From: LSCE01 sp050485425
GTDB taxonomy: Bacteria > Pseudomonadota > Gammaproteobacteria > Nitrococcales > Aquisalimonadaceae
Assembly (NCBI GenBank): GCA_050485425.1
Contig: JBJHBJ010000016.1
Span: forward strand, 1 to 64,000
Length of the DNA: 64,000 nucleotides
Direction: 5' to 3'
Each line of letters starts with the position of its first letter. Positions within the stretch are counted from its first letter, which is position 1. The translations under genes and the position numbers were made by a program. Below the pieces are notes generated by a model. It was not told the DNA's origin. It ran no database searches and saw nothing but the letters and a program-made list of their open reading frames with translations. Shown here piece by piece: positions 25,100-34,497 of the stretch.

Positions 25100-25654
25100 T
25101 CAGCCGTCGATGGCGCGGTCCAGCACCCGCGCGATGTGTAGACCGTCGTAGTCCTCCAGCATCGCGCTCATGACATAGGCGAGTTGCTGGCGGCTCGGGT
25201 TGTCGGCCACCACGCCCAGCCCGGTCAGGTAGCGGGCGACGGTCAGGCAGGCATCGCCGCAAGGGTCATCAGCCGGTTCCCGGTGCTGCTCGGGCGCAAG
25301 CAGCTCCAGGACCAGGCGCTGCTCCAGCCGCTCGGCTTCCAGTTCTCGCTCCAGCACCGCGGCACGCAGCTTGAGAGCGGGCTCGCCCAGCGCCGGATCC
25401 CAGCCCTTCAGGCCCTGGCGCGCCCGGCGCAGCGGCCTCAGCACGTCGTCCTGGAACTGTTCGGAGCGACGCGCCAGGTGTCGGGCGGCGCCCGCGGTCA
25501 ACGCCCCGCCGCCCTGCCGTGCCACCCACAGCACAGTGAGCAGGGTGGTCACGCTCAAGCCCAACCGCTGCTGCAACGCCAGGCAGGCCTCCTGCACCCC
25601 CGGCAATGCATACAGGGTACCGATCGCTTCCCAGGCCACCCGTTGCTCCAGCAT
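25100..25654 (-). CDS. TIGR02444 (DUF2390) family protein
   Basis: Soluble, helix-rich protein of 184 aa of a conserved gammaproteobacterial family with no assigned function. The typical opening (SWEAI-like AWEAIGTLYALPGVQEACLALQ) and the RPLRRARQGLK segment are visible. It follows the DnaJ-like gene by 12 bp on the same strand, so the two are probably cotranscribed. Its stop codon touches that of comM (TGATCA), leaving no room for a terminator between them. Confidence 0.8.
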   Translation of the reverse strand: MLEQRVAWEAIGTLYALPGVQEACLALQQRLGLSVTTLLTVLWVARQGGGALTAGAARHLARRSEQFQDDVLRPLRRARQGLKGWDPALGEPALKLRAAVLERELEAERLEQRLVLELLAPEQHREPADDPCGDACLTVARYLTGLGVVADNPSRQQLAYVMSAMLEDYDGLHIARVLDRAIDG

Positions 25655-25666
25655 TGATCCCCATCC

Positions 25667-26326
25667 TCATCGTCGCGTCGACAGCACCATCATCGCCTCG
25701 TTCAGACGCTGCAGCACCAACGTGTCGCCTCCACGGTCCGGATGGTGCTTCTGGGCCAGCCTGCGATACTGCTTGCGGATACGCTGCTGGTCCACCGGGT
25801 CTTCCAGCCCCAGCACCTGCAGCGCCTCACGGCGCCGCTCGTCGGGCTGTGAAAAGCGCCGCCAGAAGTCCGAGAGCAGCGCCTCCACCTGTTCTGCATC
25901 CATCCGGTCGAGATTCGCCAGATCCAGGTAATAACCCTGCATGACATCCGCCTGTTCGATCCCGCTGCCGTCGCTCAGGCCCGGCCGCGCCGGCCGCAAC
26001 ACGATACGCAGGCAATGGATGTCCAGACTCTCGCCGGTATCCCCGGTCAACGCCTGACGAAGCCGGTACAGGCAGTGAAAAAGCATGAAATGCGCCTGGT
26101 ACAGCGCCATCGGGTCACGCAGATCCAGGGCGGTGAATCCCGGCGCCTCACGTGCCTCCAGCGCCTTCAGCAATTCGTACTCCCCCAGCCCGTCCGGGTG
26201 CGCGCGGAGTACCGCCAGGATATCGGCCAGACAATGATCGAAACGGCCCCGCTGTTCCTGCATGGCTTCAGTATAGGAAACGGCTGCTTCCTCCTCTCTG
26301 CCCGGCTGTGGCGCGCGGGGATCCAT
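25667..26326 (-). CDS. DnaJ-related protein with C-terminal J domain
   Basis: Protein of 219 aa. The N-terminal part (about 25-140) is the conserved domain found in DnaJ-related proteins (LADILAVLRAHPDGLGEYELLKAL). A J domain fills the C-terminal 60 residues with the essential HPD in QKHHPDRGGD. It should stimulate an Hsp70 partner; the client is unknown. The ATG at 26326 is preferred over a TTG at 26353, since GGAAGCG precedes it. It is divergent from priA and the gap between them carries DnaA-box-like sites. Confidence 0.85.
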   Translation of the reverse strand: MDPRAPQPGREEEAAVSYTEAMQEQRGRFDHCLADILAVLRAHPDGLGEYELLKALEAREAPGFTALDLRDPMALYQAHFMLFHCLYRLRQALTGDTGESLDIHCLRIVLRPARPGLSDGSGIEQADVMQGYYLDLANLDRMDAEQVEALLSDFWRRFSQPDERRREALQVLGLEDPVDQQRIRKQYRRLAQKHHPDRGGDTLVLQRLNEAMMVLSTRR

Positions 26327-26365
26327 CAGCGCTTCCGCACCCGGTTTGCACAAACTTTCCCCGCT

Positions 26366-26386
26366 TTATCCACAGGCTTGTCCACA
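26366..26386 (+). promoter_or_regulatory. Two tandem DnaA-box-like sites between the DnaJ-like gene and priA
   Basis: TTATCCACA (26366-26374) is a perfect DnaA box, and TTGTCCACA (26378-26386) is a one-mismatch copy in the same orientation with starts 12 bp apart. They lie 56-76 bp upstream of the priA start. Confidence 0.5.
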
Positions 26387-26441
26387 CCCGCCCGCGAGTC
26401 CTGCTGATAGACTGCCTCACCAGAGTCACCCGAGGAACACC

Positions 26442-28631
26442 GTGGATCAGCCTACCACTATCCTGCATGTTGCCGTTCCCTGTCCTTTGCCGGGGACCTT
26501 CGACTACCTGCCGCCCGCCGGGAGCACGCAGGCGGAACCGGGCATGCGGGTCCTGGTGCCCTTCGGCCGGCGCCGCCAGATCGGCCTGGTCCATGCCGTG
26601 TCGGACCGCACCGAGATGGACCCGGCCCGGCTGAAGTCGGCCGAGCGGCTCCTCGACACCTCGCCCCTGTTGCCGGATGACATCCTGCGATTGGCCGACT
26701 GGGCGGCCCGCTATTACCACCATCCCCTGGGTGAAGTGCTCGCGGCCGCCCTGCCGGTTGCACTGCGCCAGGGAAAAGCGGCGGAAACGGCACCCCCGGA
26801 CTGGTGGCAACCGACCGTGTCCGCCCTGCAGCGGGGGCCGGAGCCGTTGAAACGCGCGCCCATGCAGCAGGCCGTCCTGGAACGCCTGCTGGAGCAGCCG
26901 CAGGGCCAGGAGGCCGGCGGGCTTGCCGATCTCGGCGGCAGCTGGCGCCAGGCGCTGGCGGCGCTGGAGGAAAAAGGCCTGGCCAGGCGCGGCCAGCCGG
27001 TCCTGCCGACGGCGGAGCCACCACCCGCGCTGAACGCGACCCAGCAGGACGCGGTTTCAGCGATGACCGCAGCGCTGGGCGGCTTCCAGCCGCTGCTGCT
27101 GGACGGCGTGACCGGCAGCGGCAAGACCGAGGTCTACCTGACCGTCATCCGCGAGGTGCTGTCCCGCGGCCTGCAGACACTGGTGCTGGTCCCCGAGATC
27201 GGCCTTACCCCGCAGTTGATCCGCCGTTTCCGCCGGCGCCTCCCCGGCCGGCTGGCTGTGATGCACTCCGGCCTCGCCGATGGCGAGCGGCTGCAAGCCT
27301 GGCTCGCGGCCCGCTCCGGCGAGGCCGATGTGATCATCGGCACGCGCAGCGCGCTGTTCACACCCCTGGCGAGGCCCGGCCTGATCGTGGTGGACGAGGA
27401 GCACGATCTGGCGCTCAAGCAGCAGGACGGCTTCCGTTACCACGCCCGGGATCTGGCGGCGGTCCGGGCGCAACAACTGGACATCCCGCTGGTGCTGGGC
27501 AGCGCAACGCCGTCGCTGGAAAGTCTGCACAACTGCCGACAGGGCCGCTATCACCATCTGCACCTGCCCCGTCGGGCCGGCGAAGCCAGCCCTCCCGCCA
27601 TCCATCTGCTGGATATCCGCGGCCAGCCGTTGCAGGGCGGCGTCTCGCGCGAACTTTTCCTGCGCATGCAGCAGCATCTGGATGCCGACGGCCAGGTGCT
27701 GCTGTTCCTGAACCGCCGCGGCTATGCCCCGGTGCTGCTCTGTCACGACTGCGGCTGGGTGGCCGGCTGCCCGCGCTGCGATTCCCGGGTGACCTGGCAT
27801 CAACAGGCCGGCCGCCTGCGCTGCCACCACTGCGGCCATGAGCGGCGCGTACCGGCGCATTGCGAGAACTGCGGCAGCAGCGACCTGCGACCGGTGGGCC
27901 AGGGCACGGAGCAACTGGAACAGACCCTGGCGGCCCGCTTCCCCGACCTGGAACTGGCGCGCATCGACCGCGACAGCACGCGCCGCAAGGGAGCAATGGA
28001 CGCCTTGCTGGATCGCGCCCGCAGCGGTGAAGCGCGCATCCTGCTTGGTACCCAGATGCTCGCCAAGGGCCATCACCTGCCTGCAGTGACGCTGGTAGGC
28101 ATTCTCGACTGCGATCAGGGGCTGTTCGGTGCCGACTTCCGGGCACCGGAACGCATGGCGCAGCTGATCACCCAGGTGGCCGGCCGTGCAGGCCGGGCCG
28201 AACGCCCCGGCGAAGTGCTGATCCAGACCCATCACCCGGAGCACCCCCTGTTGCACCTGCTGCTGCGCGACGGCTACCGGGGTTTCGCCCAGGCCAGCCT
28301 GGCGGAACGCCGTGCGGCCGATCTCCCACCTTACAGCCATCTGGCCCTGCTGCGCGCGGAAACGGTGGAGCAGATGGCGCCTCGGGCCTTTCTCCAGCAG
28401 GCCCGCGAACTGGCACTGGAGATGGGCATCGGGCAGGTGATGCTGCTTGGGCCGGTACCAGCCCCGATGGAACGCCGCGCCGGCCGTTACCGCGCGCAAC
28501 TGCTGCTGCAGAGCCCGGACCGGGCGGCACTGCACACCCTGCTGCATCGGTTACTGCCGGCGCTGGCGCGACTGCCCGCCGCACGCAAGGTGCGCTGGTC
28601 GCTGGATGTGGACCCGCAGGAAATGCTCTGA
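26442..28631 (+). CDS. priA: Primosomal replication protein N', helicase PriA
   Basis: Helicase of 729 aa that reloads the replisome at stalled forks. The N-terminal DNA-binding part (about 1-180) is followed by Walker A GVTGSGKTEVY (about 224-234), the DEEH box VVDEEHD, and a zinc module of eight Cys starting CHDCGWVAGCPRC. The helicase motifs VAGRAGRAERPG complete the core. The start is a GTG at 26442 with GAGG 6 bases before it, matching the usual length; the frame is open 32 codons further up. It is divergent from the DnaJ-like gene. Confidence 0.96.
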   Translation: MDQPTTILHVAVPCPLPGTFDYLPPAGSTQAEPGMRVLVPFGRRRQIGLVHAVSDRTEMDPARLKSAERLLDTSPLLPDDILRLADWAARYYHHPLGEVLAAALPVALRQGKAAETAPPDWWQPTVSALQRGPEPLKRAPMQQAVLERLLEQPQGQEAGGLADLGGSWRQALAALEEKGLARRGQPVLPTAEPPPALNATQQDAVSAMTAALGGFQPLLLDGVTGSGKTEVYLTVIREVLSRGLQTLVLVPEIGLTPQLIRRFRRRLPGRLAVMHSGLADGERLQAWLAARSGEADVIIGTRSALFTPLARPGLIVVDEEHDLALKQQDGFRYHARDLAAVRAQQLDIPLVLGSATPSLESLHNCRQGRYHHLHLPRRAGEASPPAIHLLDIRGQPLQGGVSRELFLRMQQHLDADGQVLLFLNRRGYAPVLLCHDCGWVAGCPRCDSRVTWHQQAGRLRCHHCGHERRVPAHCENCGSSDLRPVGQGTEQLEQTLAARFPDLELARIDRDSTRRKGAMDALLDRARSGEARILLGTQMLAKGHHLPAVTLVGILDCDQGLFGADFRAPERMAQLITQVAGRAGRAERPGEVLIQTHHPEHPLLHLLLRDGYRGFAQASLAERRAADLPPYSHLALLRAETVEQMAPRAFLQQARELALEMGIGQVMLLGPVPAPMERRAGRYRAQLLLQSPDRAALHTLLHRLLPALARLPAARKVRWSLDVDPQEML

Positions 28632-28701
28632 TCACCAAGTTAACGAAACGCTGACGTATTCGCGTTGTCGCGCTCGAGACCCAGGGCACTTTTTTAATCC
28701 C

Positions 28702-28729
28702 TTGAAACCGGTACCCTACACGGGATAAT
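28702..28729 (+). promoter_or_regulatory. Sigma-70-type promoter for argS
   Basis: TTGAAA and GATAAT are separated by 16 bp, about 38 bp before the argS start, in the only AT-rich part of this gap. Confidence 0.6.
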
Positions 28730-28766
28730 ACGCAGCCGGCCCACAACATAAAGCTGATCCCGCGAC

Positions 28767-30527
28767 ATGAAAGAACAGATCCGTGCCCTGCTGGAGACCG
28801 CCGTTGCCAAACTGAAGACCGACGGCGTTCTGCCGGACGACGTGCAGGTCCCCGTCCAGGTGGAGCGTGCGCGGGACAGGAATCACGGCGACTACGCGGC
28901 CAACACCGCCATGATGCTCGCCAAGCCGGCGCGCCGTAACCCGCGGGAGCTGGCTCAGGCGCTGGTGGACGCCCTGCCGGCCCACGAGGGGATCAGCAAG
29001 GTGGAGATCGCCGGCCCTGGCTTCATCAACCTGTTCATTACCCCGGAGGCGGCCTACCAGTCGGTTCGCGATGCGCTGGAACAGGGTGACGCCTATGGTC
29101 GCAGCAAGCTCGGCGGCGGGCTGCGGCTGATGGTGGAGTTCGTATCCGCGAACCCGACCGGCCCGCTGCACGTCGGGCATGGCCGCGGTGCCGCTTTCGG
29201 CGGTGCGCTGTGCAACCTGCTGAGCGAGGCTGGCTACCAGGTCCACCGCGAATACTACGTCAATGACGCCGGCCGGCAGATGGACATCCTGGCGACCAGT
29301 GTCTGGCTGCGCTACCTGGAACTGGAGGGCGAGACATTCCGGCTGCCGGACAACATGTACCGGGGCGACTACGTGAAGGATATTGCCCGCAGGCTGGAAC
29401 GCCGGGAAGAGGACCATCTGCTGCACCCGGCGGCCACGGTATTCGCGGAAATGCCGCTGGACGAGCACGAGGGCGGCGACAAGGAAAACTACATCGACAC
29501 GCTGGTGGAACGGGCCAAGACCCTGCTGGGTCCGAAGGACTACCGGCGCGTGTTCGACCTGGCACTGAACACCGTACTGGACGACATCCGCGACGACCTG
29601 GCCGGCTTTCGCGTGGAATACGACGAATGGTTCTCCGAACGCTCGCTCACCGAGACCGGTGCCGTCGACCGGACATTGGAGGTGCTGGATCGGGCCGGAC
29701 ACCTGTACGAGCAGGACGGGGCAACCTGGTTCCGTTCCAGCGCGTTCGGCGACGAGAAGGACCGAGTGGTTCGCCGCGAGAACGGCGCCATCACCTATTT
29801 CGCGTCCGACATCGCTTATCACCTGAACAAGCTGCAGCGCGGCTTCGACAACTGCATCGACATCTGGGGCGCCGATCATCATGGCTATGTGCCCAGGGTG
29901 AAGGCCTCGCTGCAGGCCCTCGGCGAGGACGCGGAGCGGCTGGACGTGCGCCTGGTGCAGTTCGCCATCCTCTACCGCGGCAGCGAACGCGTGCAGATGT
30001 CGACCCGTTCCGGACAATTCGTCACGCTGCGCGAACTGCGCGACGAGGTGGGGACCGATGCCGCCCGCTTCTTCTATGTCATGCGCAAGCCCGAGCAGCA
30101 CATGGATTTCGACCTGGAACTGGCCAAGTCGCAGTCGGCAGACAATCCGGTGTACTACATTCAGTATGCGCACGCGCGAATCTGCAGCGTGCTGCGGCAA
30201 CTGGAGGAACGCGGCCTGCATCATGACAGCGCCAACGGGCTCGCCCACCTGACCCGGCTCGCGGAAGAGCACGAGCAGGCGCTGGTGACCGCGATCGGCC
30301 AGTACCCGGAAGTGGTGGAACTGGCCGCGGCCGGCCGCGAACCCCACCAGCTCGCGCATTATCTCCGGGATCTGGCCAATGCGGTACACACCTACTACAA
30401 CGCGCACCAGTTCCTGGTGGACGACGCCGCGCTGCGGGATGCCCGCCTGTGCCTGGTGCTGGCGGCCCGCCAGGTGATTCGGAGCGGCTTGCGGATTCTG
30501 GGCGTCAGCGCCCCCGAGGCAATGTAA
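28767..30527 (+). CDS. argS: Arginyl-tRNA synthetase
   Basis: Class I tRNA synthetase of 586 aa that charges tRNA-Arg. The N-terminal additional domain (about 1-115) recognises the tRNA D-loop. The HIGH-type motif is ANPTGPLHVGHGRG (about 128-141), the KMSKS region is replaced by VQMSTRSGQF, which is normal for this family, and the DALR anticodon domain ends the protein. The predicted promoter at 28702-28729 drives it. Its TAA shares a base with the ATG of the SPOR gene (TAATG), so translation is coupled. Confidence 0.97.
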   Translation: MKEQIRALLETAVAKLKTDGVLPDDVQVPVQVERARDRNHGDYAANTAMMLAKPARRNPRELAQALVDALPAHEGISKVEIAGPGFINLFITPEAAYQSVRDALEQGDAYGRSKLGGGLRLMVEFVSANPTGPLHVGHGRGAAFGGALCNLLSEAGYQVHREYYVNDAGRQMDILATSVWLRYLELEGETFRLPDNMYRGDYVKDIARRLERREEDHLLHPAATVFAEMPLDEHEGGDKENYIDTLVERAKTLLGPKDYRRVFDLALNTVLDDIRDDLAGFRVEYDEWFSERSLTETGAVDRTLEVLDRAGHLYEQDGATWFRSSAFGDEKDRVVRRENGAITYFASDIAYHLNKLQRGFDNCIDIWGADHHGYVPRVKASLQALGEDAERLDVRLVQFAILYRGSERVQMSTRSGQFVTLRELRDEVGTDAARFFYVMRKPEQHMDFDLELAKSQSADNPVYYIQYAHARICSVLRQLEERGLHHDSANGLAHLTRLAEEHEQALVTAIGQYPEVVELAAAGREPHQLAHYLRDLANAVHTYYNAHQFLVDDAALRDARLCLVLAARQVIRSGLRILGVSAPEAM

Positions 30528-31168
30528 TGGCAAAGGCGACACGGAAGCGCGGCGCGCAGCCACAGCGGAAGAAGAGCAGCGGTAGCGCACCCGGGTGGCT
30601 GTGGATGGCCGGCGGCTTTCTGCCGGGCATGTTCCTGGCCGTACTCGTTCATCTGCACCATACGCAGCAGGACAGCATGGGCACCGTGGAACGTTCCGCC
30701 TCGTCACCGTCCCGGGACGACGGCCATGGAGGTGATCACCGTCCCCGCTTCGAGTTCTACAAGCTGCTTTCGGAAATGGAAGTGGTGGTGCCGGACGAGC
30801 CCCCGGAGCCCCGCCGCCGGCCACAGCAGGAAACAGCGGCGATCGAGCCCACCGAACCCACGCGCCCGATCCGCCCGGAGGCGGCACCGGTGCCGGATGC
30901 GCCGTCCTCGGGGCGGGATGACGGTGATATCGTGCAGTACGTGGTCCAGGCGGGCTCCTTCCGCAGCCACGGCGATGCCGACCGACTGAAGGCGCGCCTT
31001 GCACTGATGGGTGTAGAGGCGGAGATCCAGAGCGTGACCATCGACGGCGGCGGCACCTGGCATCGGGTGCGTATCGGCCCGCTATCCGACCGCAGCCGCG
31101 TCGACCGGGTACGCCAGCGCCTGGAAGCCGAACAGGTGGACAGCATCCTGCTCCGCGTTCAGGGCTAG
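30527..31168 (+). CDS. SPOR-domain membrane protein, FtsN-like
   Basis: Bitopic inner-membrane protein of 213 aa. A basic cytoplasmic tail (about 1-22) precedes one helix (about 24-43), then a Pro/Glu-rich periplasmic linker and a SPOR domain (about 135-210; YVVQAGSFRSHGDADRLKARL). SPOR domains bind denuded glycan at the division septum, and the layout is that of FtsN-like proteins. The pairing argS-SPOR is a common arrangement in gammaproteobacteria. The start is at the ATG overlapping the argS stop. The linker lacks a clear FtsN essential motif, so the exact role in division is not certain. Confidence 0.85.
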   Translation: MAKATRKRGAQPQRKKSSGSAPGWLWMAGGFLPGMFLAVLVHLHHTQQDSMGTVERSASSPSRDDGHGGDHRPRFEFYKLLSEMEVVVPDEPPEPRRRPQQETAAIEPTEPTRPIRPEAAPVPDAPSSGRDDGDIVQYVVQAGSFRSHGDADRLKARLALMGVEAEIQSVTIDGGGTWHRVRIGPLSDRSRVDRVRQRLEAEQVDSILLRVQG

Positions 31169-31182
31169 TCTGCTGATTGCCC

Positions 31183-31593
31183 TCAGCCGCCGCCTTTCAT
31201 GGCCGAGACCGCCGCCGGCGGGATGGTGACCCCGGTGTCCCAGCCGGGGTTGATGACCAGCCCCATGCCGTCGCCGGTACTACCCACCGCCCAGGCAAAG
31301 CTGACCTCCACCGAGAACGGGAACTCCGGGTTGTCCTGGCTCATGGGCATGCCCCGGGCGGCAGCGGTGAACAGCGCCAGCAGCGCCTCGCCGCCACCAC
31401 CCTCCAGGATCAGCGGCTTCACGCCTGACGGGTCGCGGCTTTCGGCGAATTCCTGATCCACCAGGATATGCACCCGGCTTGCCACCAGGGTTTCCATGAA
31501 AGCCGTGCTGCTGATCTCCCCCGCCTGGGCGGCGACCAGCGCCTCTTCCAGCGCATTGACGGGATGAAACGCGTCAAACTCTGCCATCGTCAT
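31183..31593 (-). CDS. SseB-like family protein
   Basis: Soluble protein of 136 aa resembling the SseB N-terminal domain: HPVNALEEALVAAQAGEIS at the start and a central SGVKPLILEGGGGEALLALF. Function in free-living bacteria is not known; the family name comes from enhanced serine sensitivity, not from a secretion role. It is last in the run speA - hydroxyacid dehydrogenase - sseB, 24 bp behind the dehydrogenase. The ribosome site is weak, and coupling to the preceding gene is likely. Confidence 0.75.
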   Translation of the reverse strand: MTMAEFDAFHPVNALEEALVAAQAGEISSTAFMETLVASRVHILVDQEFAESRDPSGVKPLILEGGGGEALLALFTAAARGMPMSQDNPEFPFSVEVSFAWAVGSTGDGMGLVINPGWDTGVTIPPAAVSAMKGGG

Positions 31594-31617
31594 GATCCGC
31601 TGCCTGGCCGCGCCCGG

Positions 31618-32502
31618 CTACAGCTCCTTCAGGTTGCCTTTCTCGAACAGCTCGCGCTTGTTGCGGAACAGCGTGGAAATATCCTCGTCGCCGTGTCCCT
31701 GCTCCATCAGCCGCTCGTAGTGCTTCAGCGTCATCTCGACCACTGGCAGCGCCACACCCTTGTCCGCGGCCATCTTCTTGCAAATGCTCAGATCCTTGTG
31801 GTGCAGGGCCATCTTGAAACCGGGGGCGAAGGTGTCCCTGACCATGGTCGGACCGCGTTTCTCCAGGAACCAGTTGCCGGCCGCACCGCCGGACACCACC
31901 TGAATGACGTCGTCCATGTTCAGGCCAGAGGCCTGGCCGAAGGCCAGTGCTTCGGTCACTGCCTGGTTGATGCCGGCCACCATGATCTGGTTCACCGCCT
32001 TGGTGGCCTGACCCGCGCCGACCGGCCCCATGTGGCTGGCGGCCTTGCCCATGGCGTCGAAGGCGGGTTTCAGTTGTTCGAACAACGCCTTGTCACCGCC
32101 CACCATGAACACCAACTGGCCATTGTCGGCACCTTCCTTGCCGCCGGAGACCGGCGCATCGAGAAAGCCGGCGCCGGCCGCTGCGGCCAGTTCGGCGGCT
32201 TCCCGCGCGGTATCCACCGCGATGGTGGAGCAGTCCACCACGGTTTTACCCGCGGCCAGGCCGGGTGCCATGGCGCGCATCACCTCCAGCACGTCGGCGT
32301 CACGGGACACGCAAGTGAAGATCACATCGCACTCCCGCGCCACCTGCGCGGGATCGGCGGCGGCCGTCACGCCGAGTTCCCCGGCCAGTTCCTCGGCCTT
32401 GGAGGCCGTTCTGTTCCAGACCGCACGCAGCAGCCCGTGCTTGTGCAGGTTGCGGGACATGCCAACGCCCATGGCACCGAGACCAACGAATCCGATATGC
32501 AT
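31618..32502 (-). CDS. NAD(P)-dependent beta-hydroxyacid dehydrogenase (3-hydroxyisobutyrate dehydrogenase family)
   Basis: Enzyme of 294 aa. The Rossmann motif GFVGLGAMGVGMSRNL (residues 4-19), the substrate segment DAPVSGGKEGADNGQL (about 118-133) and the catalytic Lys of GQATKAVNQIMVAG (about 166-179) are intact. The family oxidises 3-hydroxyisobutyrate, tartronate semialdehyde-type or similar beta-hydroxyacids; the substrate cannot be read from the sequence. The start MHIGFVGLG at 32502 follows the speA stop by 4 bp. Why it is joined to arginine decarboxylase is unclear. Confidence 0.9.
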   Translation of the reverse strand: MHIGFVGLGAMGVGMSRNLHKHGLLRAVWNRTASKAEELAGELGVTAAADPAQVARECDVIFTCVSRDADVLEVMRAMAPGLAAGKTVVDCSTIAVDTAREAAELAAAAGAGFLDAPVSGGKEGADNGQLVFMVGGDKALFEQLKPAFDAMGKAASHMGPVGAGQATKAVNQIMVAGINQAVTEALAFGQASGLNMDDVIQVVSGGAAGNWFLEKRGPTMVRDTFAPGFKMALHHKDLSICKKMAADKGVALPVVEMTLKHYERLMEQGHGDEDISTLFRNKRELFEKGNLKEL

Positions 32503-32506
32503 CCGC

Positions 32507-34387
32507 TCACTCCTCCAGGTAGGTATAGCCGTCCAGGCCCGTTTCCAGTTCTTGCAGGAACGCCTCACGCTCCCCCGGGCCGAGTTCGGCGCGATCGACT
32601 TTGTCCTGATAGCCCTTCATCAGGGTTTCCCGATCAAACTGTACATAGCGCAACACGGTGTCCACGGTATCGCCTCTCCGGGCACCCGTCAGCCGGTAGC
32701 CATCGCCGCTGAGTTCGACGTTGACCGAATCCGTGTCGCCGAACAGGTTGTGCATGTCACCGAGGATCTCCTGGTAGGCACCGACCAGGAAAATCCCCAG
32801 CAAGTATGGCTCACCGGGCCGGTAGGGCGGCAAGGGCAAGGTGCTTTCCACTCCTTCACCGTCCACGTAGTGATGAATGCAGCCGTCCGAGTCGCAGGTG
32901 AGATCCTGCAATACGGCCCTGGCCGTCGGCCGTTCGTCCAGTCGGGCCAGCGGCAGGATGGGGAAGACCTGGTCGATGGCCCAGACGTCAGGCATGGACT
33001 GGAAAATGGACAGATTGCAGAAGATCTTGTCCGCCAGCTTTTCGTTCAGGTCGTCGACCACCTCGCGGTGGTTGCGTGCGGCCAGATTCAGCTGCGGCAG
33101 TACGCGCCGGCAGGTAGCCTGGTAATAGAGCTCTGCCTGCGCCCGCTGGCGCAGGTCGAGGACGCCATGGGTATACATGGTCTGCGCTTCCTGCAGGCCA
33201 TGGACGGCATCGTGGTAACGTTCCAGCGGGGAATCGTCACCTTCGTTCAGGACACGCCACAGATCGTGCAGAATCAGCGGGGCGCCGTCCGCCGGCGGTT
33301 CCGGATCGGCCATGCCGTTGACGCCGTCGTGATCGATGACATTGGTAAGCAGCACGGCATGGTGGGCGGTCAGTGCGCGCCCGGACTCGGAGATGATGTC
33401 CGGATGGGGCAGGTCATGCTCCTGGCAGATCTCCCAAAGACTGTGCACCACGTTGTGAGCGTATTCGTTGACGCTGTAGTTCATCGAGCAGTAATTGCGT
33501 GACCGGGTGCCCTCGTAGTCCACCCCCAGGCCGCCGCCCACATCCACACAGCGGATCGGCGCCCCCAGAGAGCGCAGTTCGGCATAGTAGCGGGCCGCTT
33601 CACGCATGCCGCGGCGAATGTCGCGCACATTGGGAATCTGCGAACCCAGATGGAAGTGGACCAGCTCCAGGGAATCCAGCATATCGGCCTGGCGCAGGCG
33701 CTCGACCACGGCCAGTGTCTGGCTGGCGGTCAGCCCGAACTTGGATTTCTCGCCACCGGTGTTCTGCCACTTGCCGGCCCCCAGAGACGCCAGCCGCACG
33801 CGCAGTCCCAGGCGCGGGCGAATGCCCATGGCGCCGGCCTCGCGAATCACCAGTTCGACCTCGGAGCGTTTCTCCATGACGATGTGCACGCGCAGGCCGA
33901 GCCGCTCGCCCAGCAGTGCCAGGCGGATGTACTCCCGGTCCTTGTAGCCGTTGCAGACCACCACCGAGTTCGCGGGCGCCAGCGCCAGCACCGCCATCAG
34001 TTCGGGCTTGCTGCCGGCCTCCAGTCCGACCCGGTCGCCGCCGCGTGCCAGGATCTCCTCCACCACGCTGCGCTGCTGATTGACCTTGATCGGGTAGACG
34101 GCGGTGTAGCGTCCCTGGTAACCGTCGCTCTCCATGGCGCCGGCGAAGGCTCCGCAAAGGGTGTCGACACGGTCGTGGAGGATGTCGATGAAGCGCACCA
34201 GCACCGGCAGCGACAGTCCGGCCTCCTTGAGTTCCCCGGCCAGGCGATAGAGATCGATACCCCGACTGCCGGTGTTCCGGTCGGGCCTGACCACCACGTG
34301 GCCGTGCTCGCCGATATCGAAGTAGCCGCCGCCCCAGTGGGCCGTGTTGTAGACGTCGCGCGCCTGCTGAACCGTCCAACCGCTCAT
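32507..34387 (-). CDS. speA: Biosynthetic arginine decarboxylase
   Basis: PLP enzyme of 626 aa (fold III) that turns arginine into agmatine, the first step of one putrescine route. The PLP-binding Lys101 sits in TAVYPIKVNQQ, the glycine-rich phosphate loop in DVGGGLGVDYEG, and the active-site Cys of the other subunit in CDSDGCIHHYVDG. It is divergent from speE with 110 bp between starts, so both sides of polyamine synthesis may share control. No agmatinase or agmatine deiminase is present in this window, and those steps must be encoded elsewhere. Confidence 0.95.
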   Translation of the reverse strand: MSGWTVQQARDVYNTAHWGGGYFDIGEHGHVVVRPDRNTGSRGIDLYRLAGELKEAGLSLPVLVRFIDILHDRVDTLCGAFAGAMESDGYQGRYTAVYPIKVNQQRSVVEEILARGGDRVGLEAGSKPELMAVLALAPANSVVVCNGYKDREYIRLALLGERLGLRVHIVMEKRSEVELVIREAGAMGIRPRLGLRVRLASLGAGKWQNTGGEKSKFGLTASQTLAVVERLRQADMLDSLELVHFHLGSQIPNVRDIRRGMREAARYYAELRSLGAPIRCVDVGGGLGVDYEGTRSRNYCSMNYSVNEYAHNVVHSLWEICQEHDLPHPDIISESGRALTAHHAVLLTNVIDHDGVNGMADPEPPADGAPLILHDLWRVLNEGDDSPLERYHDAVHGLQEAQTMYTHGVLDLRQRAQAELYYQATCRRVLPQLNLAARNHREVVDDLNEKLADKIFCNLSIFQSMPDVWAIDQVFPILPLARLDERPTARAVLQDLTCDSDGCIHHYVDGEGVESTLPLPPYRPGEPYLLGIFLVGAYQEILGDMHNLFGDTDSVNVELSGDGYRLTGARRGDTVDTVLRYVQFDRETLMKGYQDKVDRAELGPGEREAFLQELETGLDGYTYLEE

Positions 34388-34497
34388 CGTGCTGCATCCA
34401 ACCTGAAAAGTGCCTTATGGTACCACCCGCAGGGTGGCATGCATCGAGTCCTTCTCGCATAATCCGCCCCCACGGTACAACGGCGCAGGAGCAGACC

